14,973 nt of DNA, from the NCBI GenBank assembly GCA_023424585.1, contig JAFADT010000189.1, forward strand, positions 1 to 14,973, given 5' to 3'. Below are positions 5,988 through 14,318 of the stretch, one piece after another. A program made the translations under genes and the position numbers. Positions within the stretch are counted from its first letter, which is position 1, and each line of letters starts with the position of its first letter. The notes beneath the pieces are model-generated. The model was given only the letters and a program-made list of their open reading frames with translations. It did not search any database and was not told the origin of the DNA. Origin of the DNA: Pseudomonadota bacterium. Its GTDB lineage: Bacteria > Myxococcota > Myxococcia > Myxococcales > Myxococcaceae.

Positions 5988-8335
5988 CGTTCGCGGACCA
6001 CCAGCGTCCGGCGCGCGGTGAGCCCGCGGTCATCCGTCACCAGGATGTCGTGCGTGCCCACGGACGGCTTCCACCACAGCCGCTCGGCGGCCCTCGCCGT
6101 GCCCAGCACGGCGCCGTCCACGAACCACGTCAGCTCGCGGTCGTGGGCGGCCTCGGCCTCCAGCGGCACCTTCTGCGCCTCCGCGTCCAGGCCGGGGATG
6201 AGCAGCGCCACCTGGCCCTCGGGGGGTGACAGGATGACGGGCGTGTCCCGCTCGCCGCCCACGACGCAGCCGGGCGCCATGGGCGGAGGCTCCGGCAGCT
6301 GGCGCTGCTGCTCCGCCAACCACCGGCGCAGGCTGGACGGCCAGGTCAGGTACACGCGCGACTCCGTGCGGCGCCCCTCGCGGCAGCCCGGGCCCACCGC
6401 CATCCCCGAGTCCACGTCCACCTCCACGCGGTGATGGTACGGGCAGGGCGTCGTCGGCACCGCCGTGCGCACCGCGTCCACCTTCTTGCGCTGCGTGCAC
6501 GCGTCCGTGGGCAGGTGCCCCGAGTACGCGCACACCTCCACGCTCACCAGGTCCTTCGGCGGCGTCGCGTCCTCCTCCTGGAGCGCCGTGCCTCGCGGCC
6601 CGACGCCCTCCAGGATGTCGAAGAGCAGCGGCGCCGCGTTCTCCGCGCCCACCAGGTGCACGCTGGAGGCGTGGTCGAAGTTGCCCAGCCACACCACCGC
6701 CGTGTGCCTGGGCCCGGAGCCCGCCGCCCAGGCGTCCCGGTTGCCGAAGCTCGTGCCGGTCTTCCAGTGCACCCGCGCCGGCAGCCCCGTGAGCCGCCGC
6801 CGCTCCGGGAAGTCCGGCCGGTCTCGCAGCGACAGCGCCTGCCGCGTCAGCCACGCCGCGCCGGGGGACATCAGTGAGGGGGGCTCGCGCGTGGGCGCGT
6901 CCTCCCGCAGCACGCGCAGGGGCCTCGCCTTCCCGTCCCCCGCCAGCGCCAGGTACACGCCCGCGAGCTCCAGCGGCGTCACCTCCAGGCCCCCCACCGC
7001 CGCGGACAGGCCGTAGTGCCCCGGCCGGGGGTCCAGGCTGGTGACGCCCGCGCCGCGCAGCGCGCCCAGGAAGCCCTCCACGCCCAGCCGCTCCAGGAGC
7101 CGCACGAAGGGCAGGTTGAGAGACTGCGACAGCGCGTACTGCATCCGCACGAGCCCCAGGAAGCGCCCGTCGAAGTTGCGCGGCTGGTAGCCGCCGTATG
7201 ACACCGGGATGTCCGGCACCAGCGTCTCCGGCCCCACCAGCCCCTGGTCGATGCCCATCGCGTACAGCAGCGGCTTGAGCGCCGACCCCGGCGAGCGCGG
7301 CGTGGCGAAGCCGATGATCTGCCCGCCGTTCTTCTCATCGAAGAAGTCGAAGTTGCCCACCAGCGCGCGCACGTCGCCGGACTCGCGGTCCACCACCACC
7401 ACCGCGCCGTTGTGGATGCCCTGCCGCTCCAGCCGCCGGGCCGCGTCCCCCAGCGTGCGCTCCACGAAGCGCTGCGTGCCCGCGTCCAGCGTCGTCGCGA
7501 GCCACGTCGTCCCCGGCTGCCTCGCCTTGAGCCACACCGCCGCGTGCGGCGCCTCGCGGGGGAACGGCTTCAACACGCCCGGCACCGGCGTCTCCCGCAC
7601 CTCCGCCAGCACCGCCTCGCGCGACACCCCGTCCACCCCCAGGCCGCCGGAGTCCAGCAGGCGCCTCGCGATGTCGTCCCGGGCCGAGCGCAGCCGGTCC
7701 AGGTTGTCCGGCGACGGGAAGCGCCGGTTCGGGTTCTGCGGCACCGCCAGCAGCGTGGCGATCTCCGCCGGGCTCAGGTGCTGGGCCGTGTGCCCGAAGT
7801 ACGCGAGCGCCGCCGCCTCCACGCCCTCCACGTTGCGCCCGTAGGGCACGAACTGGAGGTACGCGTCCAGCAGCTCCTGCTTCGACAGCCGCAGCTCCAA
7901 CTGCGCGGCGCGGAACGACTCGATCACCTTCGAGGTGAACGTGCGGGGGCGGGGCTCCAGCACGCGCACCAGCTGCATCGTCAACGTGGACGCGCCCGAC
8001 ACCCGGCGCCCCCGGCTCAGGTTGAGCCCGAGGGCGCGCACGGCCGCGAGCGGATCCACGCCCGGGTGCCGGAAGTACCGCTTGTCCTCCAGCGCCACCA
8101 GGGCCCGGAGGTAGGCCCGGTCGATGCGGTCCTTCGGCGCGGGCATGCGCCACCGCTCGTCCGGGGCGAGGAAGACGTACGCGGGCGTCCCGTCCCGGTA
8201 CGCCATCACCACCGAGGGGGGCGCCGCCAGCCGCTCCGGCAGCGGCACCCACCAGGCGGCCAGCAGGGCCGCGCCCATGAGCACGAGCCCCGCCAGCGCC
8301 ACCCCCGCCCACTTCCTGAAGCGAACGCGAAGCAT
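5981..8335 (-). CDS. pbpC: Penicillin-binding protein 1C (bifunctional glycosyltransferase / transpeptidase)
   Basis: The 784-residue class A-type PBP has a membrane anchor at 10-29. The glycosyltransferase domain (about 60-240) contains EDKRYFRHPGVD at 83-94, GASTLTMQL at 114-122, SKVIE at 135-139 and SKQELLDAYL at 151-160. The transpeptidase domain (about 305-575) has SALK (S351-K354), SLN (405-407) and KTGTS (525-529), so both active sites look complete. Residues 695-784 match the PBP1C C-terminal Ig-like domain. It should polymerise and possibly cross-link peptidoglycan in the periplasm, although the transpeptidase role of PBP1C proteins is debated. The ATG lies 6 bp after the stop of the alpha-2-macroglobulin gene, with an AGGG sequence partly within that stop as the likely ribosome-binding site. 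The two genes are almost certainly cotranscribed. Its 3' end overlaps the CotH gene by 7 bp. Confidence 0.95.
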   Translation of the reverse strand: MLRVRFRKWAGVALAGLVLMGAALLAAWWVPLPERLAAPPSVVMAYRDGTPAYVFLAPDERWRMPAPKDRIDRAYLRALVALEDKRYFRHPGVDPLAAVRALGLNLSRGRRVSGASTLTMQLVRVLEPRPRTFTSKVIESFRAAQLELRLSKQELLDAYLQFVPYGRNVEGVEAAALAYFGHTAQHLSPAEIATLLAVPQNPNRRFPSPDNLDRLRSARDDIARRLLDSGGLGVDGVSREAVLAEVRETPVPGVLKPFPREAPHAAVWLKARQPGTTWLATTLDAGTQRFVERTLGDAARRLERQGIHNGAVVVVDRESGDVRALVGNFDFFDEKNGGQIIGFATPRSPGSALKPLLYAMGIDQGLVGPETLVPDIPVSYGGYQPRNFDGRFLGLVRMQYALSQSLNLPFVRLLERLGVEGFLGALRGAGVTSLDPRPGHYGLSAAVGGLEVTPLELAGVYLALAGDGKARPLRVLREDAPTREPPSLMSPGAAWLTRQALSLRDRPDFPERRRLTGLPARVHWKTGTSFGNRDAWAAGSGPRHTAVVWLGNFDHASSVHLVGAENAAPLLFDILEGVGPRGTALQEEDATPPKDLVSVEVCAYSGHLPTDACTQRKKVDAVRTAVPTTPCPYHHRVEVDVDSGMAVGPGCREGRRTESRVYLTWPSSLRRWLAEQQRQLPEPPPMAPGCVVGGERDTPVILSPPEGQVALLIPGLDAEAQKVPLEAEAAHDRELTWFVDGAVLGTARAAERLWWKPSVGTHDILVTDDRGLTARRTLVVRERQ

Positions 8336-8341
8336 GGAGCC

Positions 8342-11300
8342 CTAGAGCAGGTCTTCCTTCCAGGGCCCCACCACCTGCACCGTGCCCGCCGCATCACGGG
8401 CCCAGAGCGAGGAGTCGTACATCGCCTCCGCCTCCGCGGACGGCAGCGTGAACGACCCCGCCGTCACCGCGCGCACCGCGTAGACGACCTTCTTCGTCTC
8501 GCCCGCGGCCAGCGCGCCGAAGGCCTCCATGCGGTCGTCGCGCACGTTCACGTAGTCCGGCGCCCAGAGCGACTCCGTGTCCGCCCAGTCCACGCCGCCA
8601 CCGCGGCCCAGGCGGGCGTTCTCGATCTCCCAGCCCGCCGGCAGCCGGTCCACCAGGGCGATGTTCTGCACGCGCTCGCCCGTGGTGTTGGTCACCGCCA
8701 GCTCCACGTAGATGAGGTCCGCCAGCTTCACCGGCGTGGCCTTCAGGTCCAGCGCGGTGCCATCCAGCGTGCGCCAGGTGCGCTTGAGCGTCAGGCCCTT
8801 CCCACCCGCCTTCACCTCCGGCGTGGTGCGCACGCCCTCGCTGTTGAGGATGAGGTACACGCTGCCGCCGCCCTTCTCCTTCAGGTCCAGCGACAGGCTG
8901 GCGCGCTCGCTGGCGCGGGCCAGGGCCCACGTGCGGTCCGACACGCGCGCGTCCTTCTCCGCGACGGGCGTCACCGCCTTGCCCGCCACGGTGAGCGTGG
9001 GCGGAGTGAAGGTCGTGGCCGAGCCCTGGAGCCGCTTGCCCAGGCCGGTGATGCCCCAGACCAGCTCCTGCGTCGAGTAGTACGCCGACGTGCGCGACTG
9101 GAGCGCCGTCGCCACCATGCGCGCCAGGGGCTCGCCCTCCGGCGCGTCGCCGAAGAGGTCCTGGAAGGTGCTCAGCATCAGGCCGCGGCGGCGCCGGTCC
9201 GAATAGAACGACCAGCTGTTCTTCCGCTCGTCGGTGACGTTGGACACGTCCGGGTTGCGCAGGTCGCGCTCGTAGCGCCGGTCACCCGACAGCCACAGCG
9301 CGGCCTTGAGCAGGTAGAGGTCCTCCTGCTGCTCGCCGGTGAGCGGCTGCTTCTTCGCCTCCGCCTCCAGGCCGTTCACCATGGCCAGCGCGCGCGCCTT
9401 GCGGCCCTTGCCCGCCACCGCGAGCACGTAGTGCATGTACGGCTCGGCGTGCTGCTCCGAGTGCCCGTCCTGCGCCACGCGCCCCTCCGTGCGGGTCAGC
9501 TCGTCGCCCATCCACGCGATGGCGCTGTCCAGGCGGTCCTCCGGCACGGGGTACTTCAGCTTGCGCGCGTCCAGCAGCATGTGCGTCGCGTAGGCCGTGC
9601 CCCAGGCCACCGGCTCCGTGTTGCCCGGCCAGTACGCGAAGCCGCCCGACGCCGTCTGCATGGACAGCACCCGGCTGATGCCGGACTGCACCATGTCCGG
9701 CACCTTCGACGTGGACACCAGCGTGGGGTCCACGCGCTCCACCAGCTGGCTCACGAACAGCAGGGGCCGCGTGGAGGACGTCGTCTGCTCGATGCAGCCG
9801 TGGGGGTAGCGCACCAGGTACGAGAGGTGCTGGAGCGACTTCGCGTACGGGTTGTTCGTCACCCAGACGGTGGTGCGCTCCGTGGTGGGCACCCAGCCCT
9901 GGAGCAGCACCTTCACGTCCGTGGTGCCCTGCGCCAGCTCCACCTGCTGGATGCGGCGCTCGCGCGGGCCCGCGGGCGACAGCGGCACGTCCAGCTGCTC
10001 GCGCGACGTGTAGCCACCGCCCTCCACCGTCACCGTCAGCCGCGCCGCGCCCACCGACTGCACCGCGCGGCCCTGGAACACGAAGGTGCGGGACTTGCCG
10101 TCCTCCAGCTTCGCGCGGCCCTCGCTCCTGCCCTTGAGCTCCAGGGGCGAGCCCAGGCCCTCCGGCATCGCGAGCCCCGGCACCGCCAGCGCCTCCGCGG
10201 CCAGCGTCACCTTCACCTCCTGCGCCTTGCCGGACAGGTTCGTGACGAAGACGGGGATCTGGAGGTCATCGTTCTGGGTGAGGAAGCGCGGCAGCGTCGT
10301 CTGGAGCACCAGCGGGTCGCGCACCAGCACCTGCGCGCTGGCCCGGCCGATGCGCTTGCTGCCCGCCGTCACCACCATCACCCGCACCGCGCCCCGGTAC
10401 TGCGGCAGCTGGAAGGGCACGCGCAGCCTGCCGCTCGCGGGCACCTCCACCACGCCGCTCCACAGGGCCACGGGCTTCACCGGCTGCACGCGGCCTTCGG
10501 CGCCGCCCTCGTCACCGCCCGTGGAGCTGGAGTTGCCGCCCGGGGGCACCAGCAGCGCCCAGCCCACCGTCTCATAGGTGTCCACGCCCAGCGCGCGCCG
10601 GGTGAAGACCTCCTTCAGCGGATCCGGGCTCTGGAAGCGCGTGAGGGACAGGATGCCCTCGTCCACCACCGCCACGGTGGCGAAGGTGGGGCCCTCCACG
10701 CCCTCCACCGTCACGTCCACGGTGAGCGTGTCGTTGGAGCGGACCTCCCTGGGCACCGACACCGAGACGGCCTGCGTGTAGTCCACCGGCTCCAGCGAGA
10801 CGCTGCCCACGCCGAAGGCGCGGTCCGGCATGAAGGCCTGGGCGGACTCCAGGTGCGGGTCCTTCACCAGGAACGCGCTCACGTACACGTTGGGCGTGTA
10901 CTCCTTCGGGGTGAAGCTCCAGGACACCTCGCCCGGCTCCACCTGCTTCCAGCCCGTGGCGATGACCCGGTCCGTCTCCACGGTGAAGAGGACGCGGCCC
11001 CGGTAGGGCGCCTTCATCTTCACCGTGAGGGCCTCGCCCACCCTGCCCTTCGCGGGCATGGACAGCTCCAGCGCCGTGGGCTTCGCGGGCCGCGGCGTCT
11101 GGTCCACGCGCGAGCCCTCGCCCCACCAGTAGTAGCGGCCGTCGCCCTCGACGGTGAGGTCCGTCTGGGTGTTGCCCGCGCGGGCGCGCACCAGGTAGCC
11201 CGCGCCGTCGCGGCCCGGCAGCACGTTGGCGCTGAAGCGGCCGTTCTCCACCTTCACCGTCACCGCGCCCTCGCGCTGCGGGCGCAGGTAGCGCTGGTAG

Positions 11301-14047
11301 CGCTCGTAGCCGGAGTCCTCATCGTAGTAGTAGCCGTAGTTCTCCTCCAGCAGCAGGTACTCCAGCTCCACCGTCTTCGGGGCCTTGCCGCCCGACAGCA
11401 GCTCGCCGCGCCAGTCCACCACCACGCCGGACACGGTGAAGGGCGTGTTGGCCTTCACCTTCTGCGTGCTGGCCTGGAGGCCCAGGTAGTACGCCTCCGG
11501 ATGCACCGGCACCGTGGCCTCGCCGATGGTGGAGCGGCCGCTGCCGGACTCGAAGACGCTGGCCACGGCGGACAGCCGCGCCGCGCTCTTGATGGGGCCG
11601 GACTGCGGCTGCGCCGGGCACTCGAGGAGCACCTGGCCCTTGGCGTCCAGCGTGCCCTTCGCCTGGCCCAGCGTGACGGAGCGGGGCGTGCCGCCGTCCT
11701 GGCGCCAGAGGCCGTAGGTGTACTGCGTGTTCTGCTTCGGCGCGAAGACGACGGGGTCCAGGCGGCACGTCAGCTCCACCTCGCTGCCCTCCGCCGAGCC
11801 GCCGAAGAGGTAGGCCGCCTCCACGTCCACCGGGATGGCCGTGCCCTGCTGGTAGCCCGGCGCCTTCGCGGCGGCGGTCACCTTCATGCGCTCCGGGACG
11901 AACTCCTCCACGCTGAAGCCGTAGGAGGCCACGTCGCGGTCCGCCACCCTCAGGCGCACGGAGTAGCGGCCCGTGTCCTGGAAGGCCGCGAACGGCTGAT
12001 CCAGCGCGATGACGCCCGCCGCGTTCGTCTTCAGCGTCTCCTTGCGGATTTCCCGCTCGCGCGAGTCGATGACGTGCACCTCCACCGGCATGCCCGCGGG
12101 CGGCGCCAGGGAGTCCTGGCCGCGCAGCACCGCCGCCACGTGCGCGGTGTCACCGGGGCGGTACACGCCGCGGTCGGACCAGACGGACGCGCGGTAGGGC
12201 TGCTCCCCGCGGTACGGCTCGCCCTGCACGTCCGAGTTGGCGATCTCCGTCTTGAGCTCGTCGTACTTGAGGTAGGTGAGCTCGTCGCCCTTGCGCGCCA
12301 CCAGCGCGAACGGCTGGCTCGAGTCCACGCCCGGCGCGGGCACCTTGAGCTGGCAGCCGGCCTCGCCCTGCGTGGTGCAGCGGGCCACCACCTGCCCGCT
12401 CTTCTTCACCAGCGTCACCTCCGCGCCGCCCAGGGGCTCCGTGCTCTCCAGGCCCAGCGCCCAGACCCACACCTCGCCCGAGTCCTGCGAGCCCGGCGCC
12501 GGTCCCCCGCGCTTGGCGACGAGGCTCAGGTCGGTGAGCAGGATGCGGGCGGCGGCCCGGTAGTCGCCGTAGCGCACCAGCACCTCCACCAGGCCGCGCG
12601 TGTTCGCGGGCACCAGGGAGGCCACGTCGATGTACGTGGTGAGCAGCGCGTCCGGCGTCGCCTTCAGCGGGAGGACCTTCTCCACCAGGACGTTGCTCGT
12701 CCGCTCGTCGGCGTTCTCCTGGTACTCCTGGCTCATCCAGAAGACGAGGTTCTCCGGCGGCACGTTGCGCACCGTGAGCGTCACCTCGCTCAGGTTGAGG
12801 TGTTGCAGCGGCAGGTTGCGCCACGCGCTGCGCGGCAGGTAGCGGCCGTTGGAGGTGAAGCGCACCTGGGGCTGGCGGGCGGGCACGGAGATGCCGCGCG
12901 ACCAGGCGCCCATGAGCGTGCCGCCGCCCTCGGACACGGTGCCCTCCGCGAGGGTGAGCGTGTACGGCCCGCGCTTGAAGTCACCGAAGACGCGGAAGCC
13001 GCGGCGCGACGGGGCCACGGAGAACTTCACCTTCGGCTTGATGCGGATGGCCTCCTGGGCCGTGGCCTCGCTCAGCGAGCAGCCCCGGTTGTCGTTGTCG
13101 TAGTAGTAGGAGTCCCACTGCTCGTCGACGGGGCTGGGCGGCGCGTCCGACTCCACGTCGCGGCAGCTCAGCTCCACGTAGAAGCCGTTGGTGCCCTCCT
13201 CGAGCTTCATGAAGGTGATGTCCATCCGCTTGCCGCCGTTGAGCGGCAGGGTGGCGGTGGCCGCCGGGGCCGCGGGGGCGTTGCTGGAGCCCGAGGGCGT
13301 CAGGCCCGCGCCCAGCGCGTAGCGCACCGTGGCCCCGGCCTTGAGCTTCGGGTGGGAGAGGACCACGGCGAGCGAGTTGGGGCGGCCCGCGCGGATGCTC
13401 CACTTCACGTCGGAGAGGACGGTCTCCCCCAGGCGGAACGTGGAGCGCGAGCGCGCGGCGGCCAGGTCCACCGGGCCGGTGAAGTCCACGTTCAGCTCCA
13501 CCTGCCCCTTCACCAGGTCCATGCGCGTGGGGGACAGCTGGGCGAACTTGAAGGCGTAGGTGGCGAAGGTGTAGCGCCACTCGCGCGGCGACGGCGGCTT
13601 GAGGAGGCCCGCGTCGGTGTTCACCTGCTCCACCGACACCGTGTACGTGACGCCCGCCTGGAAGCCGGTCGCCGGCGTGAAGAGCAGCGAGGAGGGCCCC
13701 GTCCACTGCAAGGTCCCGGGCACCTCCGGCGTCACGGTGACGACGGTGCCGTCCACGGACTCGTAGCGGGGGCGCACCGGCAGGGCGAACTCGATGGTGA
13801 CGCCGGTGGGCAGCGCGTTCTCGCTGGCCAGCTCGTGGATGAAGGGCGTCACCGCCGGGGCCCGTGACGTCTGGGAGTCTGACGCCGGCGTGGACGCATC
13901 CGGGGCCTGCGACGTCGCGCCGGGCGTCGGGGCCTCCGGCTGCTGCGGACAGCCCGCGGCGAGCGCGCCCACGAGCAACGCCGACAGCAGCCAGCGGGCG
14001 CGAGGTGCGCGCGCGGCCTTCGGCGGGACAGCGGACTGCGGGGACAT
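8342..14047 (-). CDS. Bacterial alpha-2-macroglobulin lipoprotein with intact thioester
   Basis: The protein has 1901 residues, against about 1650 for E. coli YfhM. The start at 14047 is fixed by GGAGG four nt upstream and by the signal peptide that follows, ending LAAGC with lipidated Cys33. A Pro/Thr/Ser-rich linker leads to MG1-like domains (about 65-200). An MG2-type domain carries DRGVYRPGD near 625-633. The bait-region domain lies at about 860-1030, and the conserved A2M domain starts near ALW at 1194-1196. The thioester domain has YPHGCIEQ with Cys1418 and Gln1421, and a final MG domain covers about 1790-1895. The family is thought to trap attacking proteases: cleavage of the bait region exposes the thioester, which bonds to the protease. 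The position after the lipidated Cys is Pro, not the inner-membrane-retention Asp of E. coli rules, so outer-membrane location is possible. Linkage to pbpC matches the known pairing. Confidence 0.95.
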   Translation of the reverse strand: MSPQSAVPPKAARAPRARWLLSALLVGALAAGCPQQPEAPTPGATSQAPDASTPASDSQTSRAPAVTPFIHELASENALPTGVTIEFALPVRPRYESVDGTVVTVTPEVPGTLQWTGPSSLLFTPATGFQAGVTYTVSVEQVNTDAGLLKPPSPREWRYTFATYAFKFAQLSPTRMDLVKGQVELNVDFTGPVDLAAARSRSTFRLGETVLSDVKWSIRAGRPNSLAVVLSHPKLKAGATVRYALGAGLTPSGSSNAPAAPAATATLPLNGGKRMDITFMKLEEGTNGFYVELSCRDVESDAPPSPVDEQWDSYYYDNDNRGCSLSEATAQEAIRIKPKVKFSVAPSRRGFRVFGDFKRGPYTLTLAEGTVSEGGGTLMGAWSRGISVPARQPQVRFTSNGRYLPRSAWRNLPLQHLNLSEVTLTVRNVPPENLVFWMSQEYQENADERTSNVLVEKVLPLKATPDALLTTYIDVASLVPANTRGLVEVLVRYGDYRAAARILLTDLSLVAKRGGPAPGSQDSGEVWVWALGLESTEPLGGAEVTLVKKSGQVVARCTTQGEAGCQLKVPAPGVDSSQPFALVARKGDELTYLKYDELKTEIANSDVQGEPYRGEQPYRASVWSDRGVYRPGDTAHVAAVLRGQDSLAPPAGMPVEVHVIDSREREIRKETLKTNAAGVIALDQPFAAFQDTGRYSVRLRVADRDVASYGFSVEEFVPERMKVTAAAKAPGYQQGTAIPVDVEAAYLFGGSAEGSEVELTCRLDPVVFAPKQNTQYTYGLWRQDGGTPRSVTLGQAKGTLDAKGQVLLECPAQPQSGPIKSAARLSAVASVFESGSGRSTIGEATVPVHPEAYYLGLQASTQKVKANTPFTVSGVVVDWRGELLSGGKAPKTVELEYLLLEENYGYYYDEDSGYERYQRYLRPQREGAVTVKVENGRFSANVLPGRDGAGYLVRARAGNTQTDLTVEGDGRYYWWGEGSRVDQTPRPAKPTALELSMPAKGRVGEALTVKMKAPYRGRVLFTVETDRVIATGWKQVEPGEVSWSFTPKEYTPNVYVSAFLVKDPHLESAQAFMPDRAFGVGSVSLEPVDYTQAVSVSVPREVRSNDTLTVDVTVEGVEGPTFATVAVVDEGILSLTRFQSPDPLKEVFTRRALGVDTYETVGWALLVPPGGNSSSTGGDEGGAEGRVQPVKPVALWSGVVEVPASGRLRVPFQLPQYRGAVRVMVVTAGSKRIGRASAQVLVRDPLVLQTTLPRFLTQNDDLQIPVFVTNLSGKAQEVKVTLAAEALAVPGLAMPEGLGSPLELKGRSEGRAKLEDGKSRTFVFQGRAVQSVGAARLTVTVEGGGYTSREQLDVPLSPAGPRERRIQQVELAQGTTDVKVLLQGWVPTTERTTVWVTNNPYAKSLQHLSYLVRYPHGCIEQTTSSTRPLLFVSQLVERVDPTLVSTSKVPDMVQSGISRVLSMQTASGGFAYWPGNTEPVAWGTAYATHMLLDARKLKYPVPEDRLDSAIAWMGDELTRTEGRVAQDGHSEQHAEPYMHYVLAVAGKGRKARALAMVNGLEAEAKKQPLTGEQQEDLYLLKAALWLSGDRRYERDLRNPDVSNVTDERKNSWSFYSDRRRRGLMLSTFQDLFGDAPEGEPLARMVATALQSRTSAYYSTQELVWGITGLGKRLQGSATTFTPPTLTVAGKAVTPVAEKDARVSDRTWALARASERASLSLDLKEKGGGSVYLILNSEGVRTTPEVKAGGKGLTLKRTWRTLDGTALDLKATPVKLADLIYVELAVTNTTGERVQNIALVDRLPAGWEIENARLGRGGGVDWADTESLWAPDYVNVRDDRMEAFGALAAGETKKVVYAVRAVTAGSFTLPSAEAEAMYDSSLWARDAAGTVQVVGPWKEDLL

Positions 14048-14058
14048 GTTTCCTCCAG
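14048..14058 (-). promoter_or_regulatory. Ribosome-binding site of the alpha-2-macroglobulin gene
   Basis: On the minus strand the sequence reads CTGGAGGAAAC immediately before the ATG at 14047. GGAGG (14052-14056 on the plus strand) is four nt from the start. It is the strongest Shine-Dalgarno match in the window and rules out the much longer upstream extension of this frame. Confidence 0.85.
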
Positions 14059-14318
14059 GGGTGGCGGCGGAGCCGATTTCATGCCGCGTGCCGCGCGTGG
14101 GGTCCTCGGAGGCGCACGGGAGGTGCGGCCCGGCGACCACGTGCCGGCGCTCCCCCCTGCGCGTCCGCGGGCCCACAGGGTGTCCGGGCAGCCACACTCG
14201 CGGGTGGCCCCTGGACTGCGCGCGGGACGCGGGATTTCGCGGTGCAGCGTGGCGGTGAGACACCTCGGCGGTCAACTGGGGTCCCTGCCCGGCCACCGGG
14301 GCGGTAGGGTGCGCCGCC
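14048..14318. other. 271-bp divergent intergenic region between the macroglobulin gene and trmJ
   Basis: The region must hold promoters for both divergent genes, but I find no convincing -35/-10 pair on either strand. Minor inverted repeats are present: GCCAC at 14191-14195 with GTGGC at 14204-14208, and CCCGG-cca-CCGGG just upstream of trmJ. Neither is clearly functional. No small gene is evident. Confidence 0.5.

Noticed and set aside
7412..13867. A 2151-codon open frame on the plus strand, opposite the macroglobulin and pbpC genes
   Set aside because: It is antisense to two well-supported genes. Its translation is an Arg/His/Ala/Leu-rich composition typical of the complement of GC-rich coding sequence, with no recognisable domains and no ribosome-binding site.
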